Assembly (NCBI GenBank): GCA_963728165.1
Contig: CAVSIY010000007.1
Coordinates: 558,001 to 622,000, forward strand
Length of the DNA stretch: 64,000 nucleotides
Direction of reading: 5' to 3'
Source of the DNA: Hyphomicrobium_A sp963728165
GTDB lineage: Bacteria > Pseudomonadota > Alphaproteobacteria > Rhizobiales > Hyphomicrobiaceae
Shown here: positions 26,496-35,875 of the stretch, piece after piece
How the letters are laid out: each line of letters starts with the position of its first letter
Position numbering within the stretch: position 1 is the first letter of the stretch
Translations under genes and position numbers: made by a program
Notes under the pieces: generated by a model
Told to the model about the DNA's origin: nothing
The model's database searches: none
What the model saw: only the letters and a program-made list of their open reading frames with translations

Positions 26496-27359
26496 TCAAG
26501 CAATCTGTAGCCAACCCTCGAGGCGCCCGCGAGCCACGTTGAAATAGTAGGCGACGCGTGCCGTCTGTCCGCGCAGGGCGTAGAGGATCACCGCGACCGA
26601 GGGACGCCCGATCCAGGTAACGAGGCTCAAGAGCCCATAGCCGTGACGCTTCAAGACAAAGCCCATGCCGCGACCATAGGCGCGTGCCTTGCGGCGCATG
26701 GCGTCGTCCGGGTTGACGACGTTGAGCTCGGGGTGGTGGCCATGCAAGGAGGGCTCGAAGGCGCAGGCGAAGCCGGCCGCCAATATGCGCAGCACGATGT
26801 CCTGTCCCTCGGCGGACTGCCAGGGGCTGCTGGCACCGATCCCTATGGTCTCATCGAAGCCGCCGACGGCTTCCAGCACCTCGCGCCGGAAAAAGAGCAT
26901 CCACTCGATCGATGTGGTCCAGACGTTGGTTCGGTCGATGGGCTGCGCGCTCGTCTCGAAGCGGCCGTTTATGCTGCGTCCGCTCTCGTCCGTGGCGCGG
27001 CCGCCGATCAGGTCGGCACCCGTACGGCGGAACACGGCGTCCACATTCTCAAGCAGTGCCGGCGGGTACCAGCAGTCATCGTCTGCAAAGACGACGTAGT
27101 GGCCGCGCGCCTGGTGCCATCCGACGTTTCTGGCACGGCTCAATCCGCGCTGCTCGGGCGTGCGAATGTGGGTGAGGGGAAATGCGAATGACCGCTGCCC
27201 TATCGCCGTGACGATGCGGTCGTCGGCGTTCTGGTCGACGATGATGGTTTCGAAATTCTGCAACGACTGGCGGTCGAGACTATCCAGGAGGCGCACGACC
27301 TCCTTGCTCCTGCCGAGCGTCGAGACAACGATCGAAAATATGGGCTGATCAGAGCTCAT
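26496..27359 (-). CDS. Family 2 glycosyltransferase
   Basis: A 287-residue GT-A glycosyltransferase that adds a sugar to the lipid-linked repeat unit at the cytoplasmic face. N-terminal FSIVVSTLGRSKEVVRLLDSL, nucleotide-binding IIVDQNADDR, the acceptor-binding DxD as FADDDCWYP (about residues 92-100), and GGFDETIGIG. One short hydrophobic stretch is near the C-terminus. The ATG overlaps the stop of the next upstream glycosyltransferase (ATGA), so the two are co-translated. Donor and linkage unknown. Confidence 0.87.
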   Translation of the reverse strand: MSSDQPIFSIVVSTLGRSKEVVRLLDSLDRQSLQNFETIIVDQNADDRIVTAIGQRSFAFPLTHIRTPEQRGLSRARNVGWHQARGHYVVFADDDCWYPPALLENVDAVFRRTGADLIGGRATDESGRSINGRFETSAQPIDRTNVWTTSIEWMLFFRREVLEAVGGFDETIGIGASSPWQSAEGQDIVLRILAAGFACAFEPSLHGHHPELNVVNPDDAMRRKARAYGRGMGFVLKRHGYGLLSLVTWIGRPSVAVILYALRGQTARVAYYFNVARGRLEGWLQIA

Positions 27360-28462
27360 TTGCGTCTACTCACGATGTGCCAACGCCATCGGTGCGAACA
27401 TGGTGTGCGGGGGACGGGCTGAAATCCCGATGATTGAAGACTTGCGCTCACGTGGCAGCCGGAGAGCGGTGGGTGCCACCCGAACTGGCTGAAGACGGCC
27501 TCTTTCAAGACCTCGCCAATGCGATCGGTGACGCGGTTGGCGCGCAACAGCCATCCGATCGGGGGCACGGCCACCACGGACGGCTTGTGTCCGATGCTGA
27601 ACCGCAATAGCTCTGCGCCTGCGCCCAGTTGTCCGCGACAGAGCCGCGCCATGGCCGCCCAATAGGCGTGCTCCCCGAGGCTGCGTCGCGACCGTGCGAG
27701 CAGCGCTTTGCAGTCGGGCAGCGCCGCGCCTTCGCGGGTGAAGAAACTCTCGAAGGCCGCCTCGCGCTCCTTGAAGTCGCGCAAGATGTCGGACTTATAG
27801 CCATCGCCGTGCTGCACGGCGTGCAACCGGCGAACGGCCTGGACGGCGGGTGTCTTTGCGACATGGCCAAAACTTGCCAGCCGCATCCACATCTCCACAT
27901 CGTCGGTGTATGGCAGCTCGGGCCGAAAATAGCCCGCTGCCTTCTGCATCGAGGTCCGGCGCACGACGGTCGGAGCCGCCACAGCGTTCGCGGACGTGCG
28001 GCAGAGCTGCCCGATGAACGCCTCGCCCGTAATGATGTGCCAGCTCTGGGATTGGTGCTCGCGATTGAAGATTCGCACGGTTTCGTCGGGAAAGAGGAAT
28101 GCTTCGGTGCCGTGCGCGAAGCTGACGTCGGGATGGGCTTCCAATGTGGCGATCGCACGCGCGAGACACCCGGGCGCAAGCAGATCATCGGCGTCGAGCA
28201 GCAGAAAATAATCGGCCTTCGCCCAATCGACGCCTTCGTTGTAGCTGGCGTGGGCCCCGACGTTCTTCTTGTGAGCGACGACCTCGACCCGCGGATCCTC
28301 TGCCGCGAGCTGATGCGCCACCTCGAGGCTGTCGTCGGTCGATGCGTTGTCGATGATGAGGACGCGGAGCGTGGCGCCGGATTGCGTCAGCACGCTCGTC
28401 ACGCAATCGCGAAGATAGCGCCCATACTGATAGCACGGTATTGCGACGTCGATGCTTGCCAT
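27356..28462 (-). CDS. Family 2 glycosyltransferase
   Basis: A 368-residue GT-A glycosyltransferase. N-terminal IDVAIPCYQYGRYLRDCVTS, VLIIDNASTDDSLE, and the metal-binding LLDADDLLAP at about residues 90-99. TDDVEMWMRLASFG is the usual ED-type catalytic-base region. The last 25 residues look unstructured. ATG 28462 (MASIDVAIP) is preferred to any upstream codon. It is the first gene of a minus-strand pair, and its stop overlaps the next ATG. Confidence 0.85.
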   Translation of the reverse strand: MASIDVAIPCYQYGRYLRDCVTSVLTQSGATLRVLIIDNASTDDSLEVAHQLAAEDPRVEVVAHKKNVGAHASYNEGVDWAKADYFLLLDADDLLAPGCLARAIATLEAHPDVSFAHGTEAFLFPDETVRIFNREHQSQSWHIITGEAFIGQLCRTSANAVAAPTVVRRTSMQKAAGYFRPELPYTDDVEMWMRLASFGHVAKTPAVQAVRRLHAVQHGDGYKSDILRDFKEREAAFESFFTREGAALPDCKALLARSRRSLGEHAYWAAMARLCRGQLGAGAELLRFSIGHKPSVVAVPPIGWLLRANRVTDRIGEVLKEAVFSQFGWHPPLSGCHVSASLQSSGFQPVPRTPCSHRWRWHIVSRRK

Positions 28463-28646
28463 CTTGCTGTCCCGAACCTGATGGGCCTTGTTTTCCGGGG
28501 CCTTCGAGGGTGTTTGCCTCGGAGTTATAGGGCCCTCATTCCCTCGCTCACATTCAGCAAAACAGGGTAGGGGCAAAAGGTGCCCCCGGCGCCCATACCC
28601 CTCTTGAGGTAGCAACAGCGGGCACTGCGTTGGGGAGGCCGGCGCC

Positions 28647-30143
28647 TCAGCCAGGTGCGCTTCCTAGCCCCTTCGCGGCCCGCTCGTTTGGAAGCGAGGA
28701 CTTGTCGCGCTGCATCATCGCCCTGGCAACGGCGGTGGCGCGAGCGATTTCCTCCAGCAGAGGATGTGCCGTGAGTGCTAATCCGGCGCACCAACCGAGC
28801 CCGGCGAGCAATATCGCGACGGCGACGGCGATGGGCGGAAGGTCGAAGCTGGCGCCCATGAAGAGAACGACCGCAATGGGTCCCACACTGCTCAAGAGCG
28901 CGAGCACGCCGCTGCGCCACAACGCGGCTGCGATCTGCTTCCAGCTCACCGGCACGTGCCGGCGGACGAAGTAGACCGAGACGTAGGCCTGGAACGGCAT
29001 GGTTATCAGCCAAGCAAGGGCGGTGGCTTTCAGACCGAAGAGGGAGGCGGTGGCGACGATCAGCGCCGAGATAGGCCAGACAATGATGCTGCGCAGAAGC
29101 ACATCCCGCATCGCGCCAAATGCGACAAGCATTGGGTAGTTGAGCTCCGCGGAGAATGAAAAGAGCAATGCCAGCGCCATGATCTGCACCAGCGGCACCG
29201 CCTCCACCCACTGCGGGCCGAGCATTAGCGTGACGACGGGATGCGCCAGGATGGCCAAGAGCAGGAGCCCGGGCCATTGCAGGGCCGTGATCAGCTCGAT
29301 GGCGCGCAGGTACGATTTGGAAAGATTGCCTCCGCCGCGTACCTCCGCCGAGTACGACGACAGCAGCACCGAGGCTACGCCGCCCAGCAGCACCTTGTCC
29401 GGCAGCTGGCACACGGTAATTCCGCGATTGTACAGCGCAACGGCGTGCAGCGAGAGCGTGCGTCCGAGCACGAGGTAGGGGAGGGAGTTGTAGAGCTTAT
29501 AAAGGAGGATGTTGGCGCCATGGTAGCTGCTGAACGCGAGGAAATCCTTCCAGCCATGGAGGCATGGCCTGTAGATGGAGCGGTCCTTCCAGACGAGCAC
29601 CGACAACAGCGCGATGGTTGATGCGGAGGCGAGCCATGCCCAGGCGAAGCTCATGTAGCTGAAGCCGAGAAATACCAGAGCGATCGTCGTTGCCGCGTTG
29701 ATCGACGCCGTGCCGATGTTGAGAAGGGCAAGCCTCTGAAACAGCATGTGCCTGCGCAGCATCGCTGCGACCGGCTCGAAGATCACGTTGATCAAGATGC
29801 ACAGCGCCACGATATGAAGGAATGGCGCAAGGCGCCTGTCTCCATAGAAGTCGGAGATCGCTCCTGCGGATGCGTAGAGCACCACCGAAATCGCGAGCGT
29901 AAGCAGGAAAAGCACTGTGAAGGCGGTGCGGACGTCCGCCGGTCTCAGGTCCTTTTTCTGGATTATGAAGTCGGTCGTCGCAAAGTCGCGCACCGCGAGC
30001 GCCAGCCCCGATATGGCGAGGCCGACCACCGAAATGCCGATCTCGGCCGGGCTCAAGACCCGCGACACGACGGCAAGGGTCGTGAAATTGACGATGAGCC
30101 CGAAGTAGCGCTCGGACGTCGTGATCGCTAGCGCGCGTCGCAT
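28647..30143 (-). CDS. Wzx-like polysaccharide flippase (MOP superfamily)
   Basis: A 498-residue membrane protein with 12-14 predicted helices, of the oligosaccharide flippase family. The opening RALAITTSERYFGLIVNFTT, with VVSRVLSPAEIGISVVGLAI, and the middle LYNRGITVCQLPDKVLLGGV are typical of the RfbX/Wzx/MviN-like group. It would turn the lipid-linked repeat unit to the periplasmic face. It starts at ATG 30143 and diverges from a GT4 gene across a 357-bp gap. Confidence 0.87.
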   Translation of the reverse strand: MRRALAITTSERYFGLIVNFTTLAVVSRVLSPAEIGISVVGLAISGLALAVRDFATTDFIIQKKDLRPADVRTAFTVLFLLTLAISVVLYASAGAISDFYGDRRLAPFLHIVALCILINVIFEPVAAMLRRHMLFQRLALLNIGTASINAATTIALVFLGFSYMSFAWAWLASASTIALLSVLVWKDRSIYRPCLHGWKDFLAFSSYHGANILLYKLYNSLPYLVLGRTLSLHAVALYNRGITVCQLPDKVLLGGVASVLLSSYSAEVRGGGNLSKSYLRAIELITALQWPGLLLLAILAHPVVTLMLGPQWVEAVPLVQIMALALLFSFSAELNYPMLVAFGAMRDVLLRSIIVWPISALIVATASLFGLKATALAWLITMPFQAYVSVYFVRRHVPVSWKQIAAALWRSGVLALLSSVGPIAVVLFMGASFDLPPIAVAVAILLAGLGWCAGLALTAHPLLEEIARATAVARAMMQRDKSSLPNERAAKGLGSAPG

Positions 30144-30500
30144 TTCGGCACAACGTCCCTAATGACCAGTCCCCGTGTCTCAAGGCCGCCGGCGCGCCTT
30201 CCGCTCGCTCGCGTCCGTCTCGACGCTGGGTCGGACCAGCATCGCGGCGATCGGCTGCTTGGTGGTGCACTCCGGTGGCTGCAGACTGTTCTAGGGGCTC
30301 GCGCCGGCGCCGGCATCTCCGCTCTTTGTTTCTAGGGGTGCTGACTTCCTGCGGATTTCTCGCTAGCGGCTACCTCGTTGGACGTAGTCGCTTGGTTAAC
30401 AGCGAGCCCCGTCCACCAAATGGATCGCTGGCGCGCAGTCGGCTCAGGCGCTCTTGTTATTTTGCGGCTTGCGCCGCCTCAGCGGACCGGGAAACACAGC
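30144..30500. other. Divergent promoter region
   Basis: 357 bp between the flippase (minus) and a GT4 gene (plus). No gene is supported. It contains GGACGTAGTCG near 30380, related to but not matching the CTACGCC sites elsewhere. Confidence 0.3.
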
Positions 30501-31691
30501 ATGGCGCGGACCTGGAGCATCAACGGTCGCTTTGTGACGCAACCTATCACGGGGGTGCAGCGCCACGCGCACGAGATCGTGCACGGGCTCGACCAGCTTG
30601 TTCGCGAGGGTCATCCGCTGGCCGACGAGGCCGAGATCGAGCTGCTGCTGCCTCCAGGCGCGGCCGAGATCCAGGGATTGCAGGCGATTAAGCAAAAGGA
30701 GATCGGACGTATCGGCGGCCAGGCCTGGGAGCAGGCGGTGCTGCCAGCTTATGTCGGCGGCGGTCTCCTCAGTCTCTGCAACGTGGGACCGCTCGCGGTT
30801 TCCAAGCAGATCCTCTGCATTCACGACCTCAACACCCGCACTTGCCCTGAGAGCTATGCGCTCTCCTTCCGTCTATTGTACCGCCTATTGCTGCCCGCCT
30901 TGGGACGGCGAGTGCGTCGGGTTGCAACCGTCTCCAGCTTCTCCGCCGAGCAGCTTTGCGGATACGGCGTGGCCCCGCGCTCCAAAATTGTGGTCATTCC
31001 CAATGGTCACGAACACGCTCTGCGCTGGGATCCAGAGCGGCTGCCTTCGATCGACGGCGCCCTCGATGCTGATACGGTGGTTTTGCTTGGCAGCACCGCG
31101 CCGCACAAGAACGCCCGCCTAATTCTCGATCTTGCACCGCAATTGGCAGAGCTTGGGCTCAAGATCGCCGTCGTTGGCGCCCGCGATGCGCACGTCTTCA
31201 ATAGTTCGGGCCCGGTGCCCGAGGCGCGCAACATTCTTTGGCTTGGTCGCCTCGCTGATGGTGAGCTTGCGGCGCTGCTGCAGGGTTCCCTGTGCCTTGC
31301 TTTTCCTTCCCTTACAGAAGGGTTTGGACTCCCACCCCTCGAGGCGATGGCTCTGGGTTGTCCCGTCGTCGTGTCAGATCGCGCGAGCCTGCCGGAGATT
31401 TGCGGACACGCAGCGCTGTATGCGGCGCCCGACCGCGACCGACCTTGGCTGGAGGCATTCAACGCTCTCAAATCGGATGCGGGCTTGCGCGCACGACTGG
31501 TTGCGGCCGGCCGGATGAGAGCGCGTCAGTTCGGCTGGCGCCGCTCGGCAGTGGCTTATCTTGAGGCCATGGCGCAGCTCGACGGCTTTGTTGCGAAAAG
31601 GAAGGAGGCGGGCTCGCCCGAGACCGCGGGCATTGCTGCTCTCAGGTCGCCCGCGCAGCCTGCGATTCCAGCGGCTGCTGCTGTGTACTGA
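30501..31691 (+). CDS. Family 4 (GT-B) glycosyltransferase
   Basis: A 396-residue GT-B enzyme. N-terminal SINGRFVTQPITGVQRHAHE is the usual acceptor-domain start. VVVIPNGHEHALRW-type and LLGSTAPHKNARLI mark the linker and donor domain, and FPSLTEGFGLPPLEAMALGC is the EX7E donor-sugar motif (about residues 270-290). Likely a mannosyl-, rhamnosyl- or glucosyltransferase of the repeat unit. The last 35 residues are Ala/Pro-rich. Start ATG 30501. Confidence 0.87.
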   Translation: MARTWSINGRFVTQPITGVQRHAHEIVHGLDQLVREGHPLADEAEIELLLPPGAAEIQGLQAIKQKEIGRIGGQAWEQAVLPAYVGGGLLSLCNVGPLAVSKQILCIHDLNTRTCPESYALSFRLLYRLLLPALGRRVRRVATVSSFSAEQLCGYGVAPRSKIVVIPNGHEHALRWDPERLPSIDGALDADTVVLLGSTAPHKNARLILDLAPQLAELGLKIAVVGARDAHVFNSSGPVPEARNILWLGRLADGELAALLQGSLCLAFPSLTEGFGLPPLEAMALGCPVVVSDRASLPEICGHAALYAAPDRDRPWLEAFNALKSDAGLRARLVAAGRMRARQFGWRRSAVAYLEAMAQLDGFVAKRKEAGSPETAGIAALRSPAQPAIPAAAAVY

Positions 31692-31901
31692 GGAATTCGC
31701 CGATTCGCCTTGTTGTCGGTGTTCTGTCTCCGGTTCGGTCCGGCGCTGACAGCATAAGGGGTCAAGAGCGTCGCGGGAAAGTCGTACCGCGCCGTCGTGC
31801 TGATCGCCGCAGCAGCTGTCGGGTTCCTGTTGCAAATCGCGTCGAATGCCGCACAGTAATCGCGCTGAGCCGCGCGAATCTCGCCAGTCGGAGGGACCAT
31901 C

Positions 31902-32126
31902 TTGGTGTGGGCATGCCTTGCAGCCGCAGGTGTCGGGTTTGCCATCGGCTTGCGCTTCCGCGTGACCCTCCTGGCGGCGGCCGCAGCGCTCCTGAGCGGG
32001 GCGACGATTGCCGTGGCAATCTACGCGGGCTGGTCAGTCTCCCACACGATCACCGTTCTCTTTCTCTTGCTGGCGGTGCAGCAGGGCTCCTATCTGATTG
32101 GTCTGTTCGCGTCCTTGCGCCGTTGA
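31902..32126 (+). CDS. Small membrane protein of the polysaccharide cluster
   Basis: A 74-residue, strongly hydrophobic protein with two or three predicted helices (about residues 3-17, 22-43 and 47-70). GGAGGG lies 6 bp before a TTG start; a GTG follows directly. It resembles small helical proteins often found beside polysaccharide export genes in Rhizobiales, but I cannot name a family. It ends 58 bp before the 3' end of the convergent sugar transferase gene. Confidence 0.55.
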   Translation: MVWACLAAAGVGFAIGLRFRVTLLAAAAALLSGATIAVAIYAGWSVSHTITVLFLLLAVQQGSYLIGLFASLRR

Positions 32127-32183
32127 GCACCGCGACATTGAAGCGTGCCAGCGCGCATGCGGCGGGAGGCTTTGGAGCGCGTT

Positions 32184-33134
32184 TCAGGCCGTGTCGTCGG
32201 CCCGCAAGACCGCCGGGATGGTCTTGACCAGGATCCACAGATCGCGCCAGAGCGACCATGTGCGCACGTAGTGCTTGTCGAGCGCCACGCGCCTGCGGTA
32301 GCTCAGCCGGTTGCGTCCGCTCACCTGCCAGGCCCCCGTCAGGCCGGGGCGCACCTTGACGTAGTCGGCCCAATGCCTGCCATAGCGGTCGATCTCATCA
32401 TCGACGACAGGCCGGGGTCCGACGCAGCTCATGCGCCCCATCAGCACGCTCCAGAGCTGCGGCAGCTCGTCGATGCTCGATCGGCGCAGGATGCGCCCTA
32501 GGGTCGTGACGCGCGGGTCGTTCTGGAGCTTCTGTCGCACGCGCCACTCGCACGCTGCGTCCGGGTTGTTGGCGAGATGCGATCTGAGCGCGGCCTCGGC
32601 ATCGCGCACCATCGTGCGGAACTTGAAGCACGCAAACGGCTGCCCTTGAAAGCCGAGGCGGCGTTGCGGGAAGAAGATGGGGCGGCCCATGGTCGTGTAG
32701 ATCAGGACCGCCACTGCCAAGAGAAGAGGGGACAGCAGCACCAGCGCCGTTCCCGCCACGACGATGTCGAGCACGCGCTTGGTGTAACCGCCGACCGGCA
32801 CGGGCGTGGCGTCCTTGCGAACCCACAGAACGCCCGCGTCGGGTGCCGGGCCGTCGATGGCGCCGGCGGCGCTGATCAGCATGCTGAGGCCTGTCTCGGA
32901 CGCCCGGGCTCTCGGCTTCGGTGGGGGCTTTGCGGCCTGGCTCGCTGCTCTGGCCAATAGCGGCTTCGTCGAGCCGTGCTTCTTGGGGCGCTCGCGCGTG
33001 CGCACGGGCTCCAGCGACGTCGCCACCTGACCGCCCTCATGCACGGGAAGATCGAAGGCCGTCAGATGGGCGGACAATTTGGAAAGTTCCGACACGGTCT
33101 TGCTGGCCACTGCGTGCACCTCACCTGCCGCCAT
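32184..33134 (-). CDS. Polyprenyl-phosphate sugar-1-phosphate transferase (copy 2)
   Basis: A 316-residue priming enzyme (PF02397). A Pro/Lys-rich soluble N-terminal part of about 110 residues, one membrane helix (TKRVLDIVVAGTALVLLSPL and on), then FFPQRRLGFQGQPF, FKFRTMVRDAE, LRRSSIDELPQLWSVLMGR and SCVGPRPVVDDEI, ending KTIPAVLRADDTA. It lacks the usual four-helix N-terminal domain, so it is PglC-like in layout with a cytoplasmic extension. Neither the ATG at 33134 nor the TTG at 33161 has a good ribosome-binding site. With copy 1 this gives two possible starting sugars. Confidence 0.85.
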   Translation of the reverse strand: MAAGEVHAVASKTVSELSKLSAHLTAFDLPVHEGGQVATSLEPVRTRERPKKHGSTKPLLARAASQAAKPPPKPRARASETGLSMLISAAGAIDGPAPDAGVLWVRKDATPVPVGGYTKRVLDIVVAGTALVLLSPLLLAVAVLIYTTMGRPIFFPQRRLGFQGQPFACFKFRTMVRDAEAALRSHLANNPDAACEWRVRQKLQNDPRVTTLGRILRRSSIDELPQLWSVLMGRMSCVGPRPVVDDEIDRYGRHWADYVKVRPGLTGAWQVSGRNRLSYRRRVALDKHYVRTWSLWRDLWILVKTIPAVLRADDTA

Positions 33135-33337
33135 TTTTCGCGTGTGCCGAAGCGCAAACAAGGCGCGAAAAGTAGGTACGCTCGAGGAAGGATAGGTCTA
33201 CTGCTTATTGGCGTGCCGCCGACGCTAGGGCTCGATCAAAGTCGCTGAGGCTACGCCCGCGTCGGAGAATGCATTCAACCCCAGCAGCTCCCATGCGCAC
33301 TTCGTTATGCGCATGGGCTTTGCGTTCGCCCGTCCCC

Positions 33338-34198
33338 TCAGCCAGCCAGCTCCTCGCCGTTGAACAGACGATTGGCCATGTAGGCGACCTCGGTGCGGTT
33401 GGTCGCGTGCAGCTTCTTCATGATGTTGCGCACGTGCACCTTCACCGTGCTCTCGCGCATCTTGAGCTCGTAGGCGATGATCTTGTTCGCCTTGCCGCGC
33501 CGCAGTGCCTCCACCACGGCCGCTTGGCGCGCGGTGAAGAGTCCGTTGGTCTTCTGCACGGCGCCCGCGGCCCCTTCTGGGACACGATGTGCCGCGATGA
33601 GGCTACTGGCCGGCACGAACACGCCACCCGCGCGCGCCAGCTCCATCGCCTGCACGGCGATGTTGATCGAGAGACTGGTTGGCACATACCCGCGCACGTT
33701 CTTGCCGAGCATCTGCACGATCAGATCGGGGTCCTCGTTGTCGGAAAGTATGACGGCGGGGCAGCGGCCGAGCTGCTCGGAGAGCTCCGAGATGCGCTCG
33801 ACCTCCTTGAGTGCGTCCGCCTTGGTGCGACCGCTTTGGCACAGCACCAAGAGCGAGGCGGGCATCGCCTGACTCTCCGCCGCAAACTCGTCGATGGTGG
33901 AGAAACATATGACCGGTGCGTCGCATTCCGTGCTCAGCACCCGCGCCAGGCACTCGCGCGAAAGTAGGCGAATGTCGATGATTACGATCGGTTCTCTCGC
34001 CTTTTCCGTGTCCTTGGCAGGCGGAGCCGACGAAGTCGCAGTTAAGGTTTCGCCGGCATCGGTGAGCTGTGGGGCCTGATGCTCACGCTCCACAACTCGG
34101 GCAGATCCCTTGGATCCCACGCTTGATGTACGCATAACTCGCCTCAATCTCGTGGTTACTTCCACCCTTCTCGTCCGGAATCTGGGCTCCCTCATCAA
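33338..34198 (-). CDS. LuxR/FixJ-type regulator with degenerate receiver
   Basis: A 286-residue regulator. Residues 1-65 are a disordered lead. A receiver-like domain follows (IVIIDIRLLSRECLARVL to about residue 185), where the position of the phospho-accepting Asp reads LLVLCQSGR, so it is probably not phosphorylated. The C-terminal LuxR HTH is clear: LFTARQAAVVEALRRGKANK and ESTVKVHVRNIMKKLHATNR. It sits in the middle of the polysaccharide genes and is the natural candidate regulator of the cluster. CTACGCC lies 86 bp upstream of its own start. Confidence 0.87.
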   Translation of the reverse strand: MMREPRFRTRRVEVTTRLRRVMRTSSVGSKGSARVVEREHQAPQLTDAGETLTATSSAPPAKDTEKAREPIVIIDIRLLSRECLARVLSTECDAPVICFSTIDEFAAESQAMPASLLVLCQSGRTKADALKEVERISELSEQLGRCPAVILSDNEDPDLIVQMLGKNVRGYVPTSLSINIAVQAMELARAGGVFVPASSLIAAHRVPEGAAGAVQKTNGLFTARQAAVVEALRRGKANKIIAYELKMRESTVKVHVRNIMKKLHATNRTEVAYMANRLFNGEELAG

Positions 34199-34519
34199 AG
34201 TGAGTGATTAACAAGAAGTTAGAACTATCTGTTAAACTAAAGCTTCATTCTCGCAGTTGCAACAAGAACAACCAGTACTCAGCCTACGCCTTTCTGGTGA
34301 GGGGCCACATACCTCCGTACGTGGGTCAGCCTAGCCGTTGCAATCGCCGTTCCAACACATCACCGATGTGCGTGCTCGGAAGGGATCGGTGCGCGCGGAA
34401 AGCACCGATGATGTGCGATGTTTCTGGCGACTTAACCATGTGGGTAGATGACGCGTGCGCGTTGGCACGCTCGAGTATGGTTGATGCGCGCGGCTTGAGG
34501 ATCCACCGTCGCCTCGCGT
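34199..34519. other. Regulatory region upstream of the LuxR-type gene
   Basis: 321 bp, AT-rich near 34200-34280, with no gene supported. Holds CTACGCC at 34284-34290. Further on, CACCGATGTGCG (about 34360) and CACCGATGATGTGCG (about 34404) form an imperfect direct repeat. It should contain the LuxR-type gene promoter. The hydrolase gene on the far side ends here. Confidence 0.4.
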
Positions 34520-35752
34520 CTAGCCCCTGCCTGCAGGCTCTTGCAGTGCCCAGGCTGCATTCTCATCGCCCGTGCTGATGAAGCGCACCTCGGGATAGGG
34601 CGAGTGTCTCACGCACATTAACGGGTGCGGCTCGGTCTGCAGATACGTGGTGAAGAAGGCGACCGTGTAGGAATCGATGATCGCGCGGATGCGCCTGCAG
34701 CTCGGCACCTGGCGACAGCCGGCAAAAAGTCGGGTGGGAAAGATCAGCCTGTCGCTGAAATGCTCGCGGCGCGTGCCGGCGACCTCGATCACGTGGCTCT
34801 CGGGCAGCTCCGCCTGGCGCTGCGCGCGACGATAGTCTGCGAGCCGCGAAGGTGAATCGTTGCCTTCGTCCATGGCCAGCGTGGCAGAACGTGCAGCCGG
34901 CATGGAAAAATCGCTGAGCATGAGCAGGTAGGGGACCTTAACCAGCTGCCTTTCGCCGCCGAGTGTTGCCCCGAGATTGGCAGCCACGCCATAGCGGCGA
35001 TCTGCGTGCGTCGCCTCTGCCGCCACGTCGCCGCCCATGGCGTATCCCAATATGCCGACTTGTTCCAGATCGAGACGCCCTGCCCACACGCCTCCAAGGC
35101 CATCGGTCTGGAGTGCTTGCAGCGCGTCGAGCAGGGCCGTCGCCGTTTTCACGCCGCGGGCGACGCGGCGGGCATAGTGCGCGGCGATCAGGTCCACAAG
35201 CCCGTTGGAGTGTTGCAGCACGTTGGCAGCCTTCGCGCCGATGTCGATCTTGCCGTTGCGGTAGGGATCGTCGATCGCTGCCAGCACGAAGCCGTGGCTC
35301 GCGAGGTTGGCGAGCGTGAACGTGTTGTCGTCGTGGTGGCCGCGTGCGTCGGGGACATAGGCGATGAAGGGAAATGTAGCTTGGGCGGTGGTGGGCGGAG
35401 CGCCGTGGTGGGCCGGTGCCCAGGTCGGATGCAGGAGCCTGGCGAGCCAGGTCAAGCCGCGGGCTTGCACCGAGGCTTTCGCCGGCTCCACCGGATACCA
35501 GAGTTGGACCACGATCGAGTGGCGCCTGCGGCTGTCGTCCACGGTGCGCAGCTTAAGCTTGGCGGTGCCGACCGCGTGCGGCCCCGTGCGATCCGGAATC
35601 GCGGATTGGCAAAACACACGCACTCTTATGTCGTCCATAATGCTCATCTGCCGACCGGCACCTGCAAAGAATGACCAACGCGCCCAGGCACGAACAGCGA
35701 CCGCCGAGCCACCGCTACCTCCGAATCCCGCTCCGTTGCCGAGTTGCTGCAT
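34520..35752 (-). CDS. Alpha/beta-hydrolase-fold protein, nucleophile Ser replaced by Ala
   Basis: A protein of 375-410 residues of the dienelactone hydrolase / PAF-acetylhydrolase-like group. It has FPFIAYVPDARGHHDDNTF, HGFVLAAIDDPYR and the nucleophile-elbow strand VGILGYAMGGDVAAE. Active members have a Ser in the third place of G-x-S-x-G; here it is Ala (GYAMG), so ordinary hydrolase activity is unlikely. It may bind rather than cut, or the change may be loss of function. A later start at 35647 (MSIMDDIRVRVF) is plausible and removes 35 Gly/Ala-rich residues. Confidence 0.75.
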   Translation of the reverse strand: MQQLGNGAGFGGSGGSAVAVRAWARWSFFAGAGRQMSIMDDIRVRVFCQSAIPDRTGPHAVGTAKLKLRTVDDSRRRHSIVVQLWYPVEPAKASVQARGLTWLARLLHPTWAPAHHGAPPTTAQATFPFIAYVPDARGHHDDNTFTLANLASHGFVLAAIDDPYRNGKIDIGAKAANVLQHSNGLVDLIAAHYARRVARGVKTATALLDALQALQTDGLGGVWAGRLDLEQVGILGYAMGGDVAAEATHADRRYGVAANLGATLGGERQLVKVPYLLMLSDFSMPAARSATLAMDEGNDSPSRLADYRRAQRQAELPESHVIEVAGTRREHFSDRLIFPTRLFAGCRQVPSCRRIRAIIDSYTVAFFTTYLQTEPHPLMCVRHSPYPEVRFISTGDENAAWALQEPAGRG

Positions 35753-35875
35753 CTAACCCGCTGACACGCAGCTAGCTGCGTCATTCAATTGCCATCTCCT
35801 GCTTCTTTCACCCCCCGCAGTTTCAGTGTGGTCACGTTCGCCGCCGCAAGCGTGCCCAGTCGTTTCGGCCCTCTG

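Noticed and set aside
31740..31860. Small membrane peptide frame ending NAAQ before 31860
   Set aside because: It reads as a hydrophobic helix, but has no usable start codon after the preceding in-frame stop.
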